Shown one piece after another: positions 1 through 9,244 of a stretch of 64,000 nt of DNA; the stretch's first letter is position 1; each line of letters opens with the position of its first letter. Position numbers and translations under genes: made by a program. Source of the DNA: Roseiarcus sp963836695 (GTDB taxonomy: Bacteria; Pseudomonadota; Alphaproteobacteria; Rhizobiales; Beijerinckiaceae); NCBI GenBank assembly GCA_963836695.1, contig CAWIKX010000025.1, positions 62,001 to 126,000 on the forward strand. Reading direction: 5' to 3'. Under the pieces are notes generated by a model. It ran no database searches, was not told the origin of the DNA, and saw only the letters and a program-made list of their open reading frames with translations.

Positions 1-271
1 AGGCGAGGGGTGCGCCGTTGTCAACCTGCCAGTCATACGGATGGACCACCACGTTCGCATCGGGCGGATAGTCATACCGCTCCACCGAATGCCAGCACGT
101 CGTGCCCGCCTGATCGCAGACGATCGCAGACGACGAGCCGTATCCCTCAATCGTTACTGGAGCCGTGCCCTTCGGCGCGCCCGGGGCCGTTGCTTGAGCG
201 GCCACGGGCGTTGACGCTGCGAGTGCAGCAATGGCCGTGGCCGACAACGCGGCGATTACAAAGCATTTCAT
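1..271 (-). CDS. Secreted hypothetical protein, 3' end outside the window
   Basis: The gene runs off the left edge, so only the first 90 residues are visible. The ATG at 271 is preceded by an AAGGAG ribosome-binding site and is preferred to the nearby out-of-frame ATG at 266. The N-terminus (MKCFVIAALSATAIAALAAS, ending in VAAQA) is a clear Sec signal peptide, so the product is exported. The mature part contains two cysteines (in ..IVCDQAGTTCW..) and a Tyr/Pro/Asp-rich stretch. I recognise no family, and the missing C-terminus prevents a functional call. The roughly 190 bases between it and the 3' end of xseA hold nothing I can identify. Confidence 0.7.
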   Translation of the reverse strand, partial: MKCFVIAALSATAIAALAASTPVAAQATAPGAPKGTAPVTIEGYGSSSAIVCDQAGTTCWHSVERYDYPPDANVVVHPYDWQVDNGAPLA

Positions 272-464
272 CGGAAACTCCTTAGGTTTGACCGTGCGCG
301 CCAACGCTACGTTTCGGTGTTTGTTCCGACCGCCTCGCCTATTCTTCGCCGGGCCGACCGCAATTGCGGTCACGAACCACTGGCGCCGCGTCGAGTCGCG
401 CGCAGACCAGATGAAGGAACGAAGACGCTCGCGATGGCCCCGCGCTCGGCGGCGGACCCCTTGG

Positions 465-2051
465 TCAGAACAGCGACCCCTGCCCGTCGTCTTTGTCTGA
501 TCTGACCCGTCGGCGGGGCAACAGGGCGGGCGGAGTAAGCGGCGGACCGACACGCCCCCCGGCTATGGCGCCGATCTTTCCGTCGGCGAATTCGATCTCG
601 AGGCGTTGAGCCTGCTTGACCTCCTCCGCGCGCCACAAAGGTCTTTGCGTCTCGTCCCGAACGAGGGCGAAACCGCGCGACAGCACGCCGCGATAGCTCA
701 TAGCGCCGAGCAACTGCCCAAGGGATAAGAGCTGCGCGCGACGGCTTTGCAGGCTTTCGTCATAGGCGCGCGTCATGCGCCGGGTGAGACGCTCGATCGC
801 CGCCGCCTGCTCGCCGCGCCGCCTAGCCAGAAGCGCCGCCTCGCGGACGAATGTCCGGCTGACGGCCTCCGCCGAGCGGCGCGGCCGTTCGATGAGGAGC
901 GGCCGTGTTCTCGCCAAGCGTCCGCTTAACCCTCTCAGCCGCTCACGTAAGCCCGCAAAATGAGCGCGTGGCGAATGACGGGCGAGGCTTCGGGCCAAAC
1001 CCGCCGTGCGCAGCGCACGCTGGTCGATCGCCGCGCGCATGCGCTGACCCAGTGTCTCCGAAGCGCGGTCGAGACGCTGGCGCGGTCCGGCGATGATCGC
1101 CTCGCCCCCTGGCAGGGCGCGAATGAGCGCGCGCAAGTCGGAGCGAAGGCGTTGGGAGAAGCGCAGGATCGCGCCACGGCGGCGCGCGTCCAAATCCGCC
1201 ATCGCGGCGAGGAGCTCGACCCGGACCGGCGCCGCAAATTCCGCTGCCGCTGTCGGCGTCGGCGCGCGCAAGTCCGCCGCGTGATCGATCAGCGTCCAGT
1301 CCGTCTCGTGGCCCACGGCGGCGATGAGCGGGATCGCGCTGCGGGCGACCGCGCGCACCACCTCCTCGTCGTTGAAGCTCATAAGGTCTTCGAGCGAGCC
1401 TCCGCCGCGCGCGACGATCAGCACGTCGGGCCGCGGAGTCGCTCCGTCCAACGGGAGCGCATTGAAGCCATCGATCGCCGCGACAATCTCGGCCGCTGAG
1501 GTCTCGCCCTGAACGCGCACCGGCCAGACGACGACACGAACCGGAAAGCGGTCGGCGAGGCGATGCAGAATGTCGCGAATGACGGCGCCGGTCGGCGAGG
1601 TCACCACCCCCACCACTTTCGGCAGAAACGGGACTTTGCGCTTGCGCGCGACGTCGAATAGCCCTTCCTCGGCAAGCTTCCTGCGCCGGGCCTCGAGCAG
1701 CGCCATCAGCGCGCCAATTCCGGCGAGCTCAAGCGACTCGATAACAATCTGGTATGTCGACTTGCCGGGAAAAGTGGTCAGTCGCCCGGTCGCGACGACT
1801 TCGAGGCCCTCCTCGGGCTTGAGCCGCATGCGCTGAAGCGTGGTGCGCCAAACGACGGCGTCGAGCCGCGCATTGGCGTCCTTCAGGCAAAAATAGGCAT
1901 GGCCGGAGGAATGGCGGCCGCGATAGCCGGAGATCTCGCCCCGCACGCGCACATAACCGAACCGATCTTCGATCGCTCGCTTGAGCGCGTTCGCCAGTTC
2001 GCTGACGGTGATTTCGGGCGCATTGGTCGCGCGCGCGTCCGTCTCTGCCAT
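465..2051 (-). CDS. xseA: Exodeoxyribonuclease VII large subunit
   Basis: Catalytic subunit of the XseA/XseB nuclease, which degrades single-stranded DNA to acid-soluble oligonucleotides in the cytoplasm and takes part in repair. The 528 residues begin with the OB-fold nucleic-acid binding domain (VSELANALKRAIEDRFG, then VRGEISGYRGRHSSGHAYF). The nuclease domain follows with family signatures VVGVVTSPTGAVIRDI, RGGGSLEDLMSFNDEEV and IPLIAAVGHETDWTLID. A long coiled-coil region and a terminal GFALVRD segment complete the protein. Length is normal to slightly long for the family. xseB is not adjacent. The gene is divergent from the DUF2865 gene, with a 207-base shared upstream region. Confidence 0.96.
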   Translation of the reverse strand: MAETDARATNAPEITVSELANALKRAIEDRFGYVRVRGEISGYRGRHSSGHAYFCLKDANARLDAVVWRTTLQRMRLKPEEGLEVVATGRLTTFPGKSTYQIVIESLELAGIGALMALLEARRRKLAEEGLFDVARKRKVPFLPKVVGVVTSPTGAVIRDILHRLADRFPVRVVVWPVRVQGETSAAEIVAAIDGFNALPLDGATPRPDVLIVARGGGSLEDLMSFNDEEVVRAVARSAIPLIAAVGHETDWTLIDHAADLRAPTPTAAAEFAAPVRVELLAAMADLDARRRGAILRFSQRLRSDLRALIRALPGGEAIIAGPRQRLDRASETLGQRMRAAIDQRALRTAGLARSLARHSPRAHFAGLRERLRGLSGRLARTRPLLIERPRRSAEAVSRTFVREAALLARRRGEQAAAIERLTRRMTRAYDESLQSRRAQLLSLGQLLGAMSYRGVLSRGFALVRDETQRPLWRAEEVKQAQRLEIEFADGKIGAIAGGRVGPPLTPPALLPRRRVRSDKDDGQGSLF

Positions 2052-2258
2052 CGGCTTATTATGTGCAATTCAGCCCGCAAACGCGAGACTGGCCCAAGCC
2101 CTATGGCGTGTCCCGGGGAAAACACGTATGAAGCGGCGGGGCGTGACCTTGAGGTCGTCGCCTTGTTCACGCCGCGATGTCGGTCTCTAACGGCGCCCGC
2201 TTTAGTGAAGGCGGAGCGGGCGCTCAGGATCGCAAGGCGCGCGCAGACGATTGACGAA

Positions 2259-3548
2259 ATGAAGGCGGCGAACACACGCATGAGAAGCGCGTTCGGATAC
2301 GGCAAGATTCTGACGTTAGCCGGCGCGTTGGCCGCGCTTGCGGCCTCCATCGTCACTTTCAGCACGGACGTTGCGGTCGCGCAAAACGCGGAATGCGCGC
2401 GGCTGCAGCAAGCCATCGCCGCCCGGCGCGGCTCAAGCGGGTCGCAGGCCGCGGTCGAACGTCAGCGGGCCGAGCTCGGGCGGACCAGGGCATACGCCGG
2501 TTCGCTCGGCTGCGGAAACCGCAAGTTCCTGTTTTTTGGCTCGGAGCCGCCACCGCAGTGCGGCGAGGTCGCCGCTCAAATCTCGCGCATGGAAGCCAAT
2601 CTCGCGGAGCTGCAGGCGCGGGCCGGCGGCGGCGCTGGCGATCTGATCGCTCGCTATAACGCAGAATGCGGTCGTGGACAGCCGTCGGGGCCGAACAATG
2701 TCTTTGAGGCATTGTTCGGAGGCCTGGCCAGGCTCGGTCAACCGTCCGAGGACCAGCAGCAGACGGACGCCCGCTTTGAGGACCACGGCGATCAGCCGCA
2801 TCAGTCTTCCCCTTCGGGCGAGAAGGGACCCGTGCAGGCCCACTCCGGCTCCTATGCGGTGTGCGTGCGCACGTGCGACGGCAGCTTCTTCCCCGTCTCC
2901 TATTCCGGCGCGGGCAGCCGGGCGGACAGCCTCGAGGACGTCTGCAGGGCCCTATGCCCCAACGCCGATGTGGCCCTCTATTCGTTCCCGTTCGGCGGCA
3001 CAATTGAAGAGGCCGCGGCGCCAACCGGCGAGCCTTATGCAAATCTGCCCAACGCCGGCAAATTCGAGAAAACGTTCGACCCCACCTGCTCCTGCCGGCG
3101 CAAGGGGCAGAGCTGGGCGGAGGCGCTCGCCGATGCCGAGGCGCGTTACGGTCACGAGAAGCGCGATATTCTGGTGACGCCAGAGAAATCGGCCGAGATG
3201 GCTCGGCCAATCATTGATCCGAAGGCCAAACCCTTGACGGACGCGAAGGGCAAGCCGATCGCGCCCAACGGGTCCGTCGTGGCTGGACCGGGCGCGCCGA
3301 CTGCTCCCGGGACCACCGCAACGGCCATACCTTCGCTGGACACGGCGACTGCCCCGGTTCTCGACGCGAACGGCGCCGACACGAAGCTCAGCGCCGCCGC
3401 CGCCACGGTGAGCCGCGAAGGGTCGGGTATTGCGGGCGGCGACCTCGAGAACGCCAAGAGCTTCAGCGTGAAGCAGGGACGAACGGTGGAAGCGGTAGGC
3501 CCCGACGGGGTCAAGCGCCCGGTGCGGATAGTCGGGCCAGCGCTTTAG
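2259..3548 (+). CDS. DUF2865 domain-containing exported protein
   Basis: Protein of about 429 residues of unknown function. In-frame ATGs at 2259 and 2280 both precede a signal peptide (KILTLAGALAALAASIV.. ending at AVAQN). The reading frame is open further upstream but lies over the xseA 5' region, so these starts are preferred. A coiled-coil segment (ECARLQQAIAARR, ISRMEANLAELQARAG) leads into the Cys-rich DUF2865 core: YAVCVRTCDGSFFPVSYSG, a second Cys pair near VCRALCPNADVALYSF, then CSCRRKGQSWAEALADAE. The tail is Pro/Ala/Thr-rich. DUF2865 proteins occur mainly in alphaproteobacteria and their role is not established; an envelope location is inferred. The 3' end overlaps the convergent gltX by 38 bases. 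Confidence 0.85.
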   Translation: MKAANTRMRSAFGYGKILTLAGALAALAASIVTFSTDVAVAQNAECARLQQAIAARRGSSGSQAAVERQRAELGRTRAYAGSLGCGNRKFLFFGSEPPPQCGEVAAQISRMEANLAELQARAGGGAGDLIARYNAECGRGQPSGPNNVFEALFGGLARLGQPSEDQQQTDARFEDHGDQPHQSSPSGEKGPVQAHSGSYAVCVRTCDGSFFPVSYSGAGSRADSLEDVCRALCPNADVALYSFPFGGTIEEAAAPTGEPYANLPNAGKFEKTFDPTCSCRRKGQSWAEALADAEARYGHEKRDILVTPEKSAEMARPIIDPKAKPLTDAKGKPIAPNGSVVAGPGAPTAPGTTATAIPSLDTATAPVLDANGADTKLSAAAATVSREGSGIAGGDLENAKSFSVKQGRTVEAVGPDGVKRPVRIVGPAL

Positions 3549-4860
3549 CGCGGCCAATCAGCGGCAAGAGAAGCGCGAGTTCCGGGCCGGCCTCCTGCCC
3601 CGTCAGGGCCAGGCGCAACGGGTGAAACAACGCACGGCCCTTGCGGCCGGACGTCTCCTTCAGCCGAGCGGTCCAGGCGCCCCAGGTCGACTGGTCCCAA
3701 GGCCCCTCGGGAGCACATGAGGCGGCGAGCTTAAGATAGTCAGGGTCCTCGACGATCGGGGCGATCTCGCCTTCCGTCACGCGCCCCCAGGTGGCTGCAT
3801 CGTCCAGGCGCGAAAGGTTGCCGCGAATAGCGAGCCATAAAGCTTCTGCATTGGGCCCCGCGACGCCGAACCCCGCCAGCCGGTCGGCGACCGCCGTGTA
3901 GGGGAAGCGATGCAGCGTGCGGGCCGAGAGCGCCTCGAGTTCGGCTTCGTCAAATCGGGCAGCAGCGCGTGAGAGTTGCGAGAGGTCGATCAGGTCCGCC
4001 AGTTCGTCAAGCGAGGCGACCGGCCGCACCGCTTCGGCCGAACCAACCAGTACCGCGAGCGCGGCGACGGCGAGCGACTCGACGCCTTTCGTGCGCAATG
4101 CGGAGATCGACAACGCCCCTGAGCGCTTGGATAGTCCCCCGCCGCCGGCGTCGGTCAGGAGGTTATGGTGGCCGAAGCTTGGCGCTTTGCCCGCCAGCGC
4201 CTCGAGAATTTGAATCTGGACGGCGGTGTTGGTGACGTGATCCTCGCCGCGAATGACATGCGTCACCCCGAAGTCGATGTCGTCGACCACCGAGGGCAGC
4301 GTGTAAAGATAGGTTCCATCCTCGCGGCGGAGGACCGGATCGGAGAGTGAGGCGCAGTCGATGTGGCTCTCTCCGCGCACCAGGTCGTCCCAGCGCACGG
4401 TCATGGGTTCTAGGCGAAACCGCCAATGCGGCTTGCGGCCTGAGGCTTCGAGCGCGGTCCGCTCGTCCGCCGTGAGGCGCAAGGCGGCGCGGTCATAGAT
4501 CGGGGGAAGACCCCTCGCCTGTTGCCGCTTGCGGCGCCGGTCGAGCTCGTCGGCTGTCTCATAGGCCGGATACAGCCGGCCTAGTCCCTTGAGCTTCTCG
4601 GCCGCCTTACCATAAGCCCCCATGCGCTCCGACTGGCGCCGCACGAGGTCCGGCCGAATCCCGAGCCATTCCAAATCCGTCTCGATCGCGTCGGCGTATT
4701 CCCTCCTTGAGCGCTCGAGATCCGTGTCGTCGAAACGCAGGATGAACGTGCCGCCGCGGCGGCGGCCAAATAGCCAGTTGAGCAGAGCTGTGCGGGCGTT
4801 GCCGATATGGATGCGGCCGGTGGGCGACGGCGCGAACCGGACCACCGGGAGAGAGGCCAT
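3511..4860 (-). CDS. gltX: Glutamate--tRNA ligase (GltX2-like)
   Basis: Class I aminoacyl-tRNA synthetase that charges tRNA-Glu, and in many alphaproteobacteria also tRNA-Gln for later transamidation. The Rossmann catalytic domain has VRFAPSPTGRIHIGNARTAL with the HIGH-type motif HIGN, and the KMSKS-type loop reads GLSKRSG. FDDTDLERS and VVDDIDFGVTHVIRGEDHV are family signatures. At 449 residues it is normal length. The GLSKR loop and short form resemble the second GluRS paralogue (GltX2) found beside a canonical GltX in many Hyphomicrobiales; which tRNA it prefers cannot be told here. Its last 38 bases overlap the 3' end of the convergent DUF2865 gene. Confidence 0.95.
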   Translation of the reverse strand: MASLPVVRFAPSPTGRIHIGNARTALLNWLFGRRRGGTFILRFDDTDLERSRREYADAIETDLEWLGIRPDLVRRQSERMGAYGKAAEKLKGLGRLYPAYETADELDRRRKRQQARGLPPIYDRAALRLTADERTALEASGRKPHWRFRLEPMTVRWDDLVRGESHIDCASLSDPVLRREDGTYLYTLPSVVDDIDFGVTHVIRGEDHVTNTAVQIQILEALAGKAPSFGHHNLLTDAGGGGLSKRSGALSISALRTKGVESLAVAALAVLVGSAEAVRPVASLDELADLIDLSQLSRAAARFDEAELEALSARTLHRFPYTAVADRLAGFGVAGPNAEALWLAIRGNLSRLDDAATWGRVTEGEIAPIVEDPDYLKLAASCAPEGPWDQSTWGAWTARLKETSGRKGRALFHPLRLALTGQEAGPELALLLPLIGRAKALARLSAPGA

Positions 4861-4935
4861 TCACCTTCATAGAAGCGTCGTGCGGCCGCCGCAATATGGT
4901 GTGACAAGGCCTTGTGATTCGGGTAGTCTAGCCCC

Positions 4936-6090
4936 ATGACTATAGGCGCCCTGGCGGCGGGGATTTGCGCTACCAGCGCGGGGATGCACGGCCTGAGCGT
5001 CGCGCTCGCCGCCCGCCGGTGTAGGCGGCGGTCCGGGCCCCCGATGCCCCCACCGACGGACGCTCCGAGCGTTACAATCGTGCAGCCTCTGTGCGGCGTC
5101 GAGACGTTTTCGCGCGAGACGCTGCGGTCGATCTTCGCGCTCGACTATCCCAGCTATGAGATAATCTTCTGCCTCGCGAGCGGGGATGACGCCATCGCCC
5201 CGCTGGTGCTCGGCGCGATCGCGGCGAACCCCGATCGGCCGGCGCGCCTGTTGATCGGCGATGACCGGATCAGCGCCAACCCCAAACTCAACAATGTCGT
5301 CAAGGGATGGAAGGCGGCGCGCTACGAGTGGGTGATTATCGCAGATTCCAATGTATTGATGCCGATCGACTACGTTCAGCGCTTGCTTGCGCGCTGGCGC
5401 TCCGACAGCGGCATTGTCTGCGCCCCGCCGATCGGCTCTCAACCCGAGTCGTTCGCCGCCGAGATCGAGTGCGCCTTTCTCAACACCTATCAGGCGCGCT
5501 GGCAATATGCCGGTGAATCTTGTGGCTATGGCTTCGCCCAGGGCAAGACCATGCTGTGGCGCCGGGAGATATTGGAGGCGGGCGGAAGCATTGAGGCTTT
5601 GGCGGCGGAAATCGCGGAAGACGCCGCGGCGACAAAGGTCATCCGAGCGCAAGGGTTCAACGCCCATCTCGTCGACCGACCCTTCCAGCAGCCGCTCGGC
5701 CGGCGCCGTCTGCGCGACGTCTGGTCCCGGCAGCTCCGCTGGGCGCGGCTGAGGCGCGCCACCTTCCCCTTCTTTTTCGCTCCGGAAATCCTGACGACCA
5801 GCCTTCTCACCTTGATCGCCGCTGCGGTCGCTGCTCCCGTCTTCGGGATAAACCCGGTCACCGGCGTCGCGTTGGCGGCTCTGTTCTGTTACGGCGCCGA
5901 GGCCCTCCTTGCTTTCGTCGCCGGCTGGCCGCTGTCGTGGCGAAGTCCCGCAGCTTGGCTTACGCGCGACGTCGTTCTGCCGTTCCTGTGGGCGGGAGGT
6001 TGGTCGGGCCGCAACGTCACTTGGCGCGGCAATGCGATGGATGTGGACGAAGGGGTGTTCGTGGAGTCCGAGCCGCGGGCGCAGGTCTGA
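4936..6090 (+). CDS. Ceramide-glucosyltransferase-like (GT21) glycosyltransferase
   Basis: Membrane glycosyltransferase of 384 residues resembling ceramide glucosyltransferase (GT21) and the hopanoid enzyme HpnI. An N-terminal membrane anchor (TIGALAAGICATSAGMHGLS) is followed by a GT-A domain: VTIVQPLCGVETFSRETL, LDYPSYEIIFCLASGDD, NPKLNNVVKGW and IIADSNVLMP. The Q/RxxRW acceptor-site motif appears as RQLRWARLRR. Hydrophobic C-terminal segments (TTSLLTLIAAAVAAPVFG and later stretches) suggest return into the membrane. It would transfer a sugar from a nucleotide donor to a lipid acceptor at the inner membrane. Sphingolipid or hopanoid are the likely acceptors, but no other lipid gene lies beside it, so the acceptor is inference. 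Confidence 0.82.
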   Translation: MTIGALAAGICATSAGMHGLSVALAARRCRRRSGPPMPPPTDAPSVTIVQPLCGVETFSRETLRSIFALDYPSYEIIFCLASGDDAIAPLVLGAIAANPDRPARLLIGDDRISANPKLNNVVKGWKAARYEWVIIADSNVLMPIDYVQRLLARWRSDSGIVCAPPIGSQPESFAAEIECAFLNTYQARWQYAGESCGYGFAQGKTMLWRREILEAGGSIEALAAEIAEDAAATKVIRAQGFNAHLVDRPFQQPLGRRRLRDVWSRQLRWARLRRATFPFFFAPEILTTSLLTLIAAAVAAPVFGINPVTGVALAALFCYGAEALLAFVAGWPLSWRSPAAWLTRDVVLPFLWAGGWSGRNVTWRGNAMDVDEGVFVESEPRAQV

Positions 6091-6252
6091 TTAGACAGAT
6101 TTGGGATCGTCTCACCGGCGGCGCTGTCAAAATTCCGCTGCACTAACTCGCTATCGTTCTTCCCAGCGGCGGAGCGGGCGGACGATCTGCGAACGAGATC
6201 GTCGACAGTCTCGCGGCTCAGAAACCAAGAACCTTGACGCCGGGAGGTCGAA

Positions 6253-6519
6253 ATGCGCTCGCAAAGCGAAGACGTGCGCGTAGGCGTCTTGAACGCGCTA
6301 CACTGGGATCTGGCGGTCCCGCGGGACCGGCTGAACGTCGACGTCGAAAACGGCTGGGTGACGGTTTCCGGACTGGTCGACCTGCCTTATCAGCGGACTT
6401 GCGCGGAGTCCGACGCCAAGAGCGTTCCCGGCGTGATCGGCGTCACTAATCTGATCCGTTTGGCGGCGGCTCAAGCGGCAAGTTTGCGGCCGGAAGAGAT
6501 GGCGCGAAGCCAGCATTGA
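6253..6519 (+). CDS. BON-domain protein
   Basis: Small 88-residue protein consisting almost entirely of one BON domain: VRVGVLNALHWDLAVP, then LNVDVENGWVTVSGLVDLPYQR and the closing VPGVIGVTNLIRL. BON domains bind phospholipid or other cell-envelope surfaces and occur in osmotic-stress proteins such as OsmY. No signal peptide is visible, so this copy may be cytoplasmic. A GGGAGG ribosome-binding site ends six bases before the ATG. The region before it has a 7-base inverted repeat (GACGATC at 6181-6187, GATCGTC at 6197-6203) that could be an operator or hairpin; no regulator is identified. It stands alone between two minus-strand blocks. Confidence 0.8.
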   Translation: MRSQSEDVRVGVLNALHWDLAVPRDRLNVDVENGWVTVSGLVDLPYQRTCAESDAKSVPGVIGVTNLIRLAAAQAASLRPEEMARSQH

Positions 6520-6618
6520 CGTTGGTCGTCGCAGGCGGCGCGCCGATGGCGACCGATAGGGCAATTCGCCCGATCGAGCGAGCCTGCGGATAGTCCCCGC
6601 CCTGTCACGTTGCGCAAG

Positions 6619-7659
6619 TCAAGGCGCCTCAGAAGCCCTCGCAGGTGCCGCCGTCGGCGAGCTTCCTTCAACCCCGTCGCTCATAGAGGTCCGACGACGG
6701 TTCGCGACGACCGCCAAGCCGACTGCGAGAACCAGCGTAAATCCGTTAAATAGAGCCTCGACGAAGTAGGGCGCGCCCAATTGGTTGAGGCCCGCCACAG
6801 TGACCGCCAAAACGGCGACGGCGAGAATCGTGCCCCAAACGTTCACTCGTCCGGGCTTGATCGCGGTCGCGCCGAGCAGAGCGGCGGTGAAAGCGGGCAG
6901 GAGGAATTCGGGCCCAACTGAGCTCTGACCGACCTGCAATTGCGATTGCAGGACAATGCCCGCCCATGCCGCGATCAGGCCCGAAGCCATGAGGGCTCCG
7001 GTGACATATCTCCTCTCGGAGATGCCATTGAGCTGGCCGGCCTTCGGATTGACCCCCAGAACGTACAGGAAGCGTCCAACAGGAAGATATTCGAAGCCGA
7101 TCCAGAGGACGACGCTGATCACCAGGACATACAGAGCCGGCAGCGGCACGCCCCAGATCACTGCCGAAAGCGCCAGAAAGGAATTTGGCATGGAGGCAAT
7201 GATCTGATGGCCGCCCGTGTACCACTGGTTGACGCCCAGGATCATGGTTCCGGTGCCGAGAGTTGCAATGAAACTGTCGATACCAACGACGGTCACGAGG
7301 ATTCCATTGCAGAAGCCGACGGCGGCGCCGAGACCGAGGATGAGAACGGCAACGATCGGCCAGGGAATTCCAGCCTCCTGAAAACCAACGGCCAGCACCT
7401 GCGAGATGCCGAGGACAAAAGCCATCGAAAGGTCGAAGCGATTGGCCGCGATTGGAATCATGGCCGCCAGCGCAGCCATGGCGGAGATCGACTTGTTGCT
7501 CAGAATCGACTGAAAATTGAATGCTGTCGGAAAGGTGTTCGGCCTGAGCGCCGAGAACAGTGCGATCAGGACAAGGAGAACGATCAGCAGGCCCCAGACC
7601 GACAGAAATCGCGCAACGTCGCGCGAGAAGCCCACCGGGCGCCGCGAGGAGTTTATCAT
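6619..7659 (-). CDS. Sugar ABC transporter permease (RbsC type)
   Basis: Inner-membrane permease of 346 residues in the branched-chain-permease/RbsC superfamily, with about eight to ten hydrophobic segments from FLSVWGLLIVLLVLIALFSA onwards. Family signatures include SNKSISAMAALAAMIPIAANRFDLS and GTGTMILGVNQWYTGG. It would form the channel of a ribose-type importer with the two genes before it (ATPase and binding protein). Its ATG overlaps the ATPase stop (7656-7659), showing translational coupling. The substrate is unknown; position behind the dehydrogenase genes of the polyol block suggests a polyol, pentose or their breakdown product. It is the last gene of this minus-strand run. Confidence 0.9.
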   Translation of the reverse strand: MINSSRRPVGFSRDVARFLSVWGLLIVLLVLIALFSALRPNTFPTAFNFQSILSNKSISAMAALAAMIPIAANRFDLSMAFVLGISQVLAVGFQEAGIPWPIVAVLILGLGAAVGFCNGILVTVVGIDSFIATLGTGTMILGVNQWYTGGHQIIASMPNSFLALSAVIWGVPLPALYVLVISVVLWIGFEYLPVGRFLYVLGVNPKAGQLNGISERRYVTGALMASGLIAAWAGIVLQSQLQVGQSSVGPEFLLPAFTAALLGATAIKPGRVNVWGTILAVAVLAVTVAGLNQLGAPYFVEALFNGFTLVLAVGLAVVANRRRTSMSDGVEGSSPTAAPARASEAP

Positions 7660-9173
7660 CCTTGCTCCAAGTCCAGACCCGGCTCATTGCCGGCCGACAG
7701 GCTTGTCAGTTTGGAGACGCTCAGATCTCCGCGATCCAGGACCGCGACAACTTGACCTCTGCTGAACACAAGGGCGCGATGGCTCACCTTCACCACTTCT
7801 TCGAAATCCGAAGAAACGAGCAGAACGGCCATACCTCGAGCCAGCGAGCTCTTCAATAAATGATAAATATCCGCCTTGGAGCCGACGTCCACACCGAGGG
7901 TGGGCTCCTCGAGAATGAGAAGGTCCATGGCTGCCTCGAGCCAGCGCGCGACGATAACCTTTTGCTGGTTCCCGCCGCTGAACAACGCGATGCTGCGCTC
8001 CGCATCGGCAGGGCGAACGTCATAACGTCGGACCACCGCAGCGGCTTTCTGACATTCGCGCTCTCGGGAGAGCCACGCAAATGGGCGAGCGCCGGTGAGG
8101 GTGGGATTTATGAAGATATTTTCGCGCACGCTCAGAGATCCCGCCATGCCCTCTTCGGCCCGCTTGCTCGATATGAATCCTATTCCTGCTCGCATAGCCG
8201 ATATTTCGTCGAGAGGAGGAAGCTGCGCTCCGCGCAGTCGGATCCGCCCGCCATCGATTGCTTGATTGCCAAATATTGCGCGCGCGATAACATCGTGCCC
8301 CGCGCCGCGGAGCCCGACCAGCGCGAGGGTCTCGCCAGGCTGAATTGTGAAGCTTACCGGCCCTGCGCTCCCGGAGCGCAGGTTCTCCACAGCGAGGAGC
8401 GGCAGCCCATCCGTGGTGAATTCGGCCAGGTCGCTTTCGATCAGCTTCCGGCCGACGATGTCTGAAACGATCTGGTCTCTGTTCATCGCGCCGATCGGCC
8501 CCGTCGCGACCCGTTTGCCGTCACGCAGGACCGTAACTCTATCGGCGATCCGGAATATCTCATCCAGTCGATGCGAAACATAGACAATTCCGAGCCCGGC
8601 GGAGCGCAAGCGTTCGAGCGCCTGAAACAGGCGCGCGACGTCCTTCTCGTGCAGAGAGGCGGTCGGCTCGTCGAGAACGAGGACGGCGCATTTCGTAGCC
8701 AAGGCGCGCGCGATCGCGACGATCGATCGCTCTGCGGCCGAGAGTTCGCTGACCGGTCGATCGGGATCGATATCGTCCGTCATGAGCGCGAGGGCGTTCG
8801 TGGCCGCCTTTCCGGTCGCGCTCCAGTCGATAAGACCTCGTCGCCTCGCAAAACCGACCGCTATCGCAATATTCTCGGCGACGGTTATTGACTCGACGAG
8901 CCCAAGATCCTGATGAATGAAATTGATCGGAAGCTTCATTGTCGCCGGTTCGACCAGCGATCCCGACAACCGGATCTCACCCCGATCGTATCCGTAGACG
9001 CCCGCAAGTATCTTTATCAGCGTGGACTTGCCGGCGCCGTTCTGTCCGAGCAGAGCATGAATTTCTCCGCTTCCGACGTCCAAATCGACGTCCTTCAGCG
9101 CCAGTGTGCCGGGAAAGGCCTTGCTCAGACCCGAGATGGACAGGAGAGGCTGATCACCTCGAACCGTCTCCAA
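7656..9173 (-). CDS. Sugar ABC transporter ATP-binding protein (RbsA type)
   Basis: Cytoplasmic ATPase of 505 residues with two fused nucleotide-binding domains. The first has Walker A GQNGAGKSTLIK, signature VSELSAAERSIVAIARAL and Walker B VLVLDEPTAS. The second half has degenerate Walker A GLRGAGHDVIARA, signature LFSGGNQQKVIVARWL and LLILEEPTLGVDVGSK; such degeneracy in one half is normal for RbsA/MglA proteins. It energises import through the RbsC-type permease that follows, overlapping by four bases. The start appears to be TTG at 9173 behind a GCGGGGG-like ribosome-binding site; no in-frame ATG lies near, so the exact start is uncertain. The binding-protein gene precedes it by 71 bases. 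Confidence 0.92.
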   Translation of the reverse strand: METVRGDQPLLSISGLSKAFPGTLALKDVDLDVGSGEIHALLGQNGAGKSTLIKILAGVYGYDRGEIRLSGSLVEPATMKLPINFIHQDLGLVESITVAENIAIAVGFARRRGLIDWSATGKAATNALALMTDDIDPDRPVSELSAAERSIVAIARALATKCAVLVLDEPTASLHEKDVARLFQALERLRSAGLGIVYVSHRLDEIFRIADRVTVLRDGKRVATGPIGAMNRDQIVSDIVGRKLIESDLAEFTTDGLPLLAVENLRSGSAGPVSFTIQPGETLALVGLRGAGHDVIARAIFGNQAIDGGRIRLRGAQLPPLDEISAMRAGIGFISSKRAEEGMAGSLSVRENIFINPTLTGARPFAWLSRERECQKAAAVVRRYDVRPADAERSIALFSGGNQQKVIVARWLEAAMDLLILEEPTLGVDVGSKADIYHLLKSSLARGMAVLLVSSDFEEVVKVSHRALVFSRGQVVAVLDRGDLSVSKLTSLSAGNEPGLDLEQG

Positions 9174-9244
9174 AAGACCCCCGCCGGCAGCTTGCGCCGC
9201 GCCATTTTGCTTTGTTCAGGTCGCAGGCGTCACGCGCCGCCTTC

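Noticed and set aside
2374..3210. Long minus-strand frames over the DUF2865 gene
   Set aside because: They are Arg/Pro-rich antisense frames without conserved motifs; the plus-strand gene has a signal peptide and the DUF2865 core.
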